The notes under the pieces are model-generated. The model did no database searches and was not told where the DNA came from. It worked only from the letters and a program-made list of their open reading frames with translations. Positions 59,430 through 64,000 of a stretch of 64,000 nucleotides of DNA are shown here, in pieces; positions within the stretch are counted from its first letter, which is position 1, and every line of letters begins with the position of its first letter. Source of the stretch: Lautropia sp. SCN 69-89 (GTDB taxonomy: Bacteria > Pseudomonadota > Gammaproteobacteria > Burkholderiales > Burkholderiaceae_E); contig MEED01000023.1 of assembly GCA_001724855.1 (NCBI GenBank), positions 33,721-97,720 of the forward strand, read 5' to 3'. A program made the position numbers and the translations under genes.

Positions 59430-60065
59430 CTAGGGTTGCCAGTGGATGAAGTTCTCGTAGAGCCTCAGGCCGTTGGCCGCGCTCTTCTCCGGGTGGAACT
59501 GGGTCGCGAAAATGTTATCCCGCGCCACCGCCGAGGTAAAGCGACGCCCGTACTCGGTTTCCCCCACCGTGAGCTCGCGACTGGCGGGCGCCGCATGGAA
59601 GCTGTGCACGAAGTAGAACCAGGCGCCGTCGGGCACGCCGGACCACAGCGGGTGTGCGCGAACCTGGAACACGCGGTTCCAGCCCATGTGCGGCACCTTG
59701 AGCGCCGCGCCGTCGGGCGCGCGCATCGCCTCGAGGCGGAACCGCAGCACCTGCCCCTGCATGAGGCCGAGCCCGCTCGTGCCGCCCTCCTCGCTGCGCT
59801 CGAACAGCATCTGCTCGCCCACGCAGACGCCGAACAGCGGCTTGCTGCGCGCGGCCCGCAGCACCGCGTCGCGCAGGCCGGCCGCGTCGAGGTAGCGCAT
59901 GCAGTCGGGCATCGCGCCCTGCCCCGGAAAGACGACACGATCGGCCGAGTCGACGCCGGCTGCGGTGCCTGCGATCACGACGCGCGCCTTCGGCGCGACG
60001 TGCTCGAGCGCCTTGGCCACCGACCGCAGGTTGCCCATCCCGTAGTCGACGACCGCGATCAGCAC
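59430..60065 (-). CDS. hisH: Imidazole glycerol phosphate synthase, glutaminase subunit
   Basis: 211 residues, class I glutamine amidotransferase. Opens [20 protein letters not shown]. The nucleophile is the cysteine in [13 protein letters not shown] (the family usually reads C-L-G-M-Q here). The catalytic histidine and glutamate are in [15 protein letters not shown]. Supplies ammonia to HisF. The oxyanion-strand motif [13 protein letters not shown] is normal. Confidence 0.95.
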   Translation of the reverse strand: MLIAVVDYGMGNLRSVAKALEHVAPKARVVIAGTAAGVDSADRVVFPGQGAMPDCMRYLDAAGLRDAVLRAARSKPLFGVCVGEQMLFERSEEGGTSGLGLMQGQVLRFRLEAMRAPDGAALKVPHMGWNRVFQVRAHPLWSGVPDGAWFYFVHSFHAAPASRELTVGETEYGRRFTSAVARDNIFATQFHPEKSAANGLRLYENFIHWQP

Positions 60066-60099
60066 CCGCTCCTCCCTTGCGCCTTCTCCCTTCCCGTCC

Positions 60100-60687
60100 T
60101 CAAAGCGCTTCCTTCGTGGACGGGATGCGACCCGCGGCGCGCGGATCGGGCTCGATCGCCATGCGCAACGCGCGCGCGAACGCCTTGAACACCGTTTCGC
60201 ACTGGTGGTGGGCGTTCTCGCCGCGCAGGTTGTCGACGTGCAGCGTGACCTGCGCGTGGTTGACGAACCCGCGGAAGAATTCGCTGGTGAGGTCGACGTC
60301 GAAGTGGCCGATCATCGCGCGGGTGAACGGGACATTCCAGTGCAGGCCGGGCCTGCCGGAGAAGTCGATCACCACGCGCGTGAGCGCCTCGTCGAGCGGC
60401 ACGTAGGCATGGCCGTAGCGGCAGATGCCCTTCTTGTCGCCGATCGCGCGCGCGACCGCCTGGCCGAGGGTGATGCCGATGTCCTCGACCGTGTGGTGCG
60501 CGTCGATGTGCAGGTCGCCCTGCGCCTCGACCTCGAGATCGACGAGGCCGTGGCGCGCGACCTGGTCGAGCATGTGGTCGAGGAAGGGCACGCCGGTGGC
60601 CAGCTTCTGCTGGCCGGTGCCGTCGAGCGCGACGCGGACCCGGATGCGGGTCTCGGCGGTGTTTCGGGTGACTTCGGCGGTACGCAT
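60100..60687 (-). CDS. hisB: Imidazoleglycerol-phosphate dehydratase
   Basis: 195 residues, the monofunctional form without the phosphatase domain of enterobacterial HisB; histidinol phosphatase must be encoded elsewhere. Opens [20 protein letters not shown]. The manganese-binding histidine motifs are [13 protein letters not shown] with [18 protein letters not shown], and [17 protein letters not shown]. Thirty-four bases from hisH. Confidence 0.97.
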   Translation of the reverse strand: MRTAEVTRNTAETRIRVRVALDGTGQQKLATGVPFLDHMLDQVARHGLVDLEVEAQGDLHIDAHHTVEDIGITLGQAVARAIGDKKGICRYGHAYVPLDEALTRVVIDFSGRPGLHWNVPFTRAMIGHFDVDLTSEFFRGFVNHAQVTLHVDNLRGENAHHQCETVFKAFARALRMAIEPDPRAAGRIPSTKEAL

Positions 60688-60730
60688 GGGCTCGCGGTGC
60701 TCGGGGCGGCGCGACGCGCGCGCCAGGGGT

Positions 60731-61816
60731 TCAAACGGATGCGCGCAGGGCCTCGACCAGCAGCCGGTTCTCCTCGGGCGTTCCGACCGTCAGGCGCAGG
60801 CAGTTGCGCAGCGACGGGTCCATTCTACCGGCGTCCTTGACCAGCACGCCGCGCGCGCGCAGCCGCTCGAAGGTCGCCGGCCCGTCGGGCAGCCGCACCA
60901 GCAGGAAATTGGCCCTCGACGGGAACACCTGCGCCCCCGGCAGACCGGCCAGCAGCTCGCCGATCGACCTTGCCAGCGCTTCGCGATCGGCGCGCAACCG
61001 CGCCGCCTGTTCCTCGAAGACGTCGAGGTGCTCCAGGGCGAAGCGTGCGGCCGCCTCGGTCAGCACGTTGACGTTGTACGGCGGGCGCAGCTTCTCCAGT
61101 TCGTCGAGCCAGGGCCGGGCCGCGCACAGGTAGCCCAGCCGCAGGCCGGCCAGGCCGAGCTTGGAGACGGTGCGCAGCACCGCCAGGTTCGGGTACTGCG
61201 GCAGGCGCGGCAGCCAGCTGTCGATGGCGAAGGGCTGGTAGGCCTCGTCGATCACGACCAGGCCGGGCGCGGCCTCGAGCACCCGCTCGACCGCCGCCGG
61301 GTCGAAGCAGTTTCCGGTCGGGTTGTTGGGCCAGGACAGCCAGACGATCGCCGGACGATGCGCGTCGATCGCCGCCAGCATGACCGGCAGGTCGAGCGAA
61401 AAGTCGGCGGCCAGCGGCACGCCGACGAAGCGGCTGCCGGCAAACCGCGCCGACAGCTCGTACATCACGAAAGAGGGCCACGGCGACAGCTGCACCGCGC
61501 CCGGGCGTGCGGTGGCGAGCGTGAGCAGCGTGATCAGCTCGTCGGAGCCGTTGCCGAGCAGCACGTCGTAGCCGGCAGGCACGCCGAAGCGCTCGCGGAT
61601 CGCGCGCCGCAGCGCCGGATAGTCGGACGCCGGATAACGGTTGATCGCCACGTCGGACAGTCGTCGGCCCAGTTCGGCCCGCAGCGGTTCGGGAAGCCGG
61701 TACGGGTTCTCCATCGCATCGAGCTTGACCAGGCCGGCCGCGTCGGCAACCCGGTAGCCCTGCATCGCCAGGATCTCCGGACGCAGCAGCCCCGCCGGCG
61801 TGGCGGGCGCGGTCAC
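60731..61816 (-). CDS. hisC: Histidinol-phosphate aminotransferase
   Basis: 361 residues, fold-type I PLP enzyme. GTG start at 61816 overlapping the hisD stop (GTGA). [20 protein letters not shown] at the N-terminus, substrate segment [30 protein letters not shown], and the PLP lysine in [17 protein letters not shown]. Converts imidazole acetol phosphate to histidinol phosphate. Confidence 0.96.
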   Translation of the reverse strand: MTAPATPAGLLRPEILAMQGYRVADAAGLVKLDAMENPYRLPEPLRAELGRRLSDVAINRYPASDYPALRRAIRERFGVPAGYDVLLGNGSDELITLLTLATARPGAVQLSPWPSFVMYELSARFAGSRFVGVPLAADFSLDLPVMLAAIDAHRPAIVWLSWPNNPTGNCFDPAAVERVLEAAPGLVVIDEAYQPFAIDSWLPRLPQYPNLAVLRTVSKLGLAGLRLGYLCAARPWLDELEKLRPPYNVNVLTEAAARFALEHLDVFEEQAARLRADREALARSIGELLAGLPGAQVFPSRANFLLVRLPDGPATFERLRARGVLVKDAGRMDPSLRNCLRLTVGTPEENRLLVEALRASV

Positions 61817-63129
61817 GAATCGCGCTCCAGGCGCATCTCGGCGCTGCGCGCGTGTGCTTCGAGCCCTTCGCCGCGGGCCAGCGTCGCGGCGATGCGGCCC
61901 AGAGTGCGCGCCCCCGCGGCCGACACCTCGATGACGCTGGTGCGCTTCTGGAAATCGTAGACGCCCAGCGGCGAGGAGAAGCGTGCGGTGCGCATCGTCG
62001 GCAGCACGTGGTTCGGGCCGGCGCAATAGTCGCCGATCGACTCCGACGACCAGGGCCCCAGGAACATCGCGCCGGCATGGCGGATCCGCGCTGCCCATTT
62101 CGGCGCGTCGGCCGCCGAGATCTCGAGGTGTTCGGGGGCGATCCGGTTGGCGATCTCGCAGGCCTCTTCCATGCTGCGCACGAGCACCAGCGCACCGCGG
62201 TCGGCGAGCGACCGGGCGATCACCTCGCGGCGCTGCATCGTGGGCAGCAGCCGCGCGATCGAGGCCGCGACCCGGTCCGCGAACGCGGCGTCGGGCGTGA
62301 GCAGGATCGCCTGCGCCATCTCGTCGTGCTCGGCCTGCGAGAACAGGTCCATCGCCACCCAGTCGGGGTCGGTGCTGCCGTCGCAGAGCACGAGGATCTC
62401 GCTGGGCCCGGCGATCATGTCGATGCCGACCGTGCCGAACACCCGGCGCTTGGCCTCGGCGACGTAGGCGTTGCCGGGACCGACGATCTTGTCCACCGCG
62501 GGCACGGTCGCGGTGCCATACGCCAGCGCCGCCACTGCCTGCGCGCCGCCGATCGTGAATACCCGGTCAACGCCGGCGATGCAGGCCGCGGCGAGCACCA
62601 GCGGATTGCGCACGCCGTCGGGAGTGGGAACGACCATCACCAGTTCGGGGACGCCGGCCACGCGGGCGGGCAGCGCGTTCATCAGCACCGACGACGGATA
62701 GGCGGCCTTGCCGCCCGGAACGTAGAGCCCGACGCGATCGAGCGGCGTGATCTGCTGCCCGAGCCGGGTGCCGTCGGCCTCGACGTACGACCACGACTTC
62801 GCCAGCTGGTGCGCGTGGTACGCGCGCACGCGCTCGGCGGCTACCTGCAGCGCGTCGCGCTCGGCCTCGCCCAGCGAGTCGAGCGCCGCCTTCAGCTCGG
62901 CGCGCGGCAGCTCGAGCGCGGCCGCGTCGGCGACGTCGAGGCGGTCGAAGCGCCGGGTGTATTCGAGCAGCGCTTCGTCGCCACGGCGGCGAACTTCCTG
63001 CAGGATCGAGGCGACCGCGCGCTCGATCTCGCCGTCCTGCATCGGCTCCCAGGCGACGAGCGCGGCGAGCCGCCGATCGAAGTCGGGGGCACGGCTGTCG
63101 AGCCGGCTGATCGGCACGGCGGCGCTCAT
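61813..63129 (-). CDS. hisD: Histidinol dehydrogenase
   Basis: 438 residues. Carries out both last oxidations to histidine with NAD+ and zinc. Conserved blocks: [79 protein letters not shown] (zinc Gln/His) and IAPEHLEI with the catalytic Glu-His pair. The ATG at 63129 is next to the hisG stop (TGATG). Longer upstream frame is hisG antiframe and ignored. Confidence 0.97.
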   Translation of the reverse strand: MSAAVPISRLDSRAPDFDRRLAALVAWEPMQDGEIERAVASILQEVRRRGDEALLEYTRRFDRLDVADAAALELPRAELKAALDSLGEAERDALQVAAERVRAYHAHQLAKSWSYVEADGTRLGQQITPLDRVGLYVPGGKAAYPSSVLMNALPARVAGVPELVMVVPTPDGVRNPLVLAAACIAGVDRVFTIGGAQAVAALAYGTATVPAVDKIVGPGNAYVAEAKRRVFGTVGIDMIAGPSEILVLCDGSTDPDWVAMDLFSQAEHDEMAQAILLTPDAAFADRVAASIARLLPTMQRREVIARSLADRGALVLVRSMEEACEIANRIAPEHLEISAADAPKWAARIRHAGAMFLGPWSSESIGDYCAGPNHVLPTMRTARFSSPLGVYDFQKRTSVIEVSAAGARTLGRIAATLARGEGLEAHARSAEMRLERDS

Positions 63130-63770
63130 CGGGTGCTCCCCGCCGCGCGCCCGATCGCGGCCACCAGCGGCTCGAGACGCGCCGACTTCGTCTTCAGCGA
63201 CGCCTGGTTGACGATCAGCCGCGACGAGATCTGCATGATCTCCTCGACTTCGACCAGGTTGTTGGCGCGCAGCGTGCTGCCGGTGCTCACCAGGTCGACG
63301 ATGGCATCGGCCAGCCCGACCAGCGGCGCGAGCTCCATCGAGCCGTAGAGCTTGATCAGGTCGACGTGCACACCCTTGGCGGCGAAGTGCTCGCGGGCGA
63401 CCTGCAGGTACTTGGTGGCGATGCGCAGCCGCGCGCCCGGGCGCACCGCCTCGGCGTAGCGAAACCCGGCCGGCGCTGCGACGGACATCCGGCAACGCGC
63501 GATGCCGAGGTCGACGGGTTGGTACAAGCCCTCGCCGCTGTGCTCGAGCAGGACGTCCTTGCCGGCCACACCGAGGTCGGCGGCGCCGTATTGCACGTAG
63601 GTGGGCACGTCGGACGCGCGCACGATGATCAGCCGCAGGTCGGGGTCGCCGGTGGGCAGGATCAGCTTGCGCGAGGCGCCGATCGAGGCGTCCACCGCGA
63701 TGCCCGCGGCCGCCAGCAGCGGCAGCGTCTCGTCGAAGATGCGGCCTTTCGACAGGGCTAGCGTAATCAC
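63126..63770 (-). CDS. hisG: ATP phosphoribosyltransferase, short form
   Basis: 214 residues, the short HisG that lacks the regulatory domain and needs HisZ as partner; hisZ is not in the window. GTG start at 63770 ([20 protein letters not shown]). [20 protein letters not shown] and [13 protein letters not shown] lead to the PRPP loop [20 protein letters not shown]. Commits ATP and PRPP to histidine synthesis. First gene of the contiguous his run in this window; whether transcription starts here or further upstream is not visible. Confidence 0.96.
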   Translation of the reverse strand: MITLALSKGRIFDETLPLLAAAGIAVDASIGASRKLILPTGDPDLRLIIVRASDVPTYVQYGAADLGVAGKDVLLEHSGEGLYQPVDLGIARCRMSVAAPAGFRYAEAVRPGARLRIATKYLQVAREHFAAKGVHVDLIKLYGSMELAPLVGLADAIVDLVSTGSTLRANNLVEVEEIMQISSRLIVNQASLKTKSARLEPLVAAIGRAAGSTR

Positions 63771-64000
63771 GTCAGTGGCTCCAGCGCGCAGGGCGCGTTC
63801 TGCGATTCGGGACGTTGGCGCGAGCAAAGGCGCGGGCCGGGCGCCGTGGGCGCGCCGGGTGCTTGCCCCCGCTTCGCGGGGGTGCCCTGCGATGCTCGCA
63901 GCACCGGCTGGCGCGGCGAAACTCGCTGCGCTCGCTGCGCGAGCTCCGCTCAAACAGATCGCCGCGAGAATGATGGACGATGCGCGCTGCGCGCGCCGCC
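63771..64000. other. Non-coding end of window with GC-rich hairpin
   Basis: No convincing gene. CCCCCGC (63866-63872) and GCGGGGG (63876-63882) form a perfect 7-bp stem with loop TTC, lacking a T-run. A second self-complementary, degenerate repeat of GCTCGCTGCG units follows around 63925-63950. The stretch may hold the hisG promoter or the end of an upstream transcript. Confidence 0.5.

Noticed and set aside
63866..63882. Hairpin near the window end as a terminator
   Set aside because: Perfect stem but no T-run on either strand; left as an undefined GC-rich element.

Overview
The window is gene-dense, very G+C-rich DNA from a betaproteobacterium, almost certainly of the order Burkholderiales. 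The basis is housekeeping gene order (hemA-prfA-prmC-grxD-ubiX; hisGDCBHAFIE-hinT-tatABC; petABC next to sspAB), a cytochrome b with PVWY at the Qo site, and two Bug-type solute receptors. No genus is claimed. There are no insertion sequences, integrases, prophage modules or CRISPR arrays.

Layout. 1-7117: the start of a YqaA-type membrane protein (cut by the window edge), ilvA, hemA-prfA-prmC, grxD, ubiX-usp and a small membrane protein. 7077-10636 (minus): an MCE/Mla-type ABC lipid transporter. 10708-19873: a one-carbon and methionine island. It holds 5-formyl-THF cyclo-ligase and two copies of a module made of an uncharacterised SAM-methyltransferase-fold protein plus an MTHFR-family protein. 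One copy (plus) converges on a minus-strand operon that runs second module, metY, metA, fhs. 20063-22889: MaoC-like hydratase and two acyl-CoA dehydrogenases.

22900-34142: a sulfolactate-type catabolic region. On the plus strand are suyAB (sulfo-lyase), slcC and comC (the two dehydrogenases that interconvert sulfolactate enantiomers), an ornithine-cyclodeaminase-family enzyme and a TauE/SafE exporter. Divergently transcribed are two GntR regulators, an enolase-superfamily enzyme and a TctCAB transporter; a near-perfect palindrome lies between the two arms. 33997-41619 (minus): an eight-gene operon divergent from a lysR. It encodes an SDH/FRD-like complex whose flavoprotein lacks the covalent-FAD histidine, a two-subunit class I fumarase/tartrate-dehydratase, a Bug receptor and a TPP enzyme. 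It looks like a dedicated route for a C4-dicarboxylate or an analogue.

42708-47500: a five-gene Liv-type ABC importer. 47507-63770 is core genome: tRNA-Thr, sspBA, the cytochrome bc1 operon with a clear rho-independent terminator, mscL, a Nif3-family gene, a DegS-like protease, tatCBA, hinT and the complete his operon, all minus except mscL and the protease. The last 230 bases hold no gene.

The two places most likely to hold undescribed biology are the duplicated methyltransferase/MTHFR modules with fhs-metA-metY, and the SDH-like/fumarase-like/TPP operon. Functions there are inferred from motifs and gene order only; no database search was possible.
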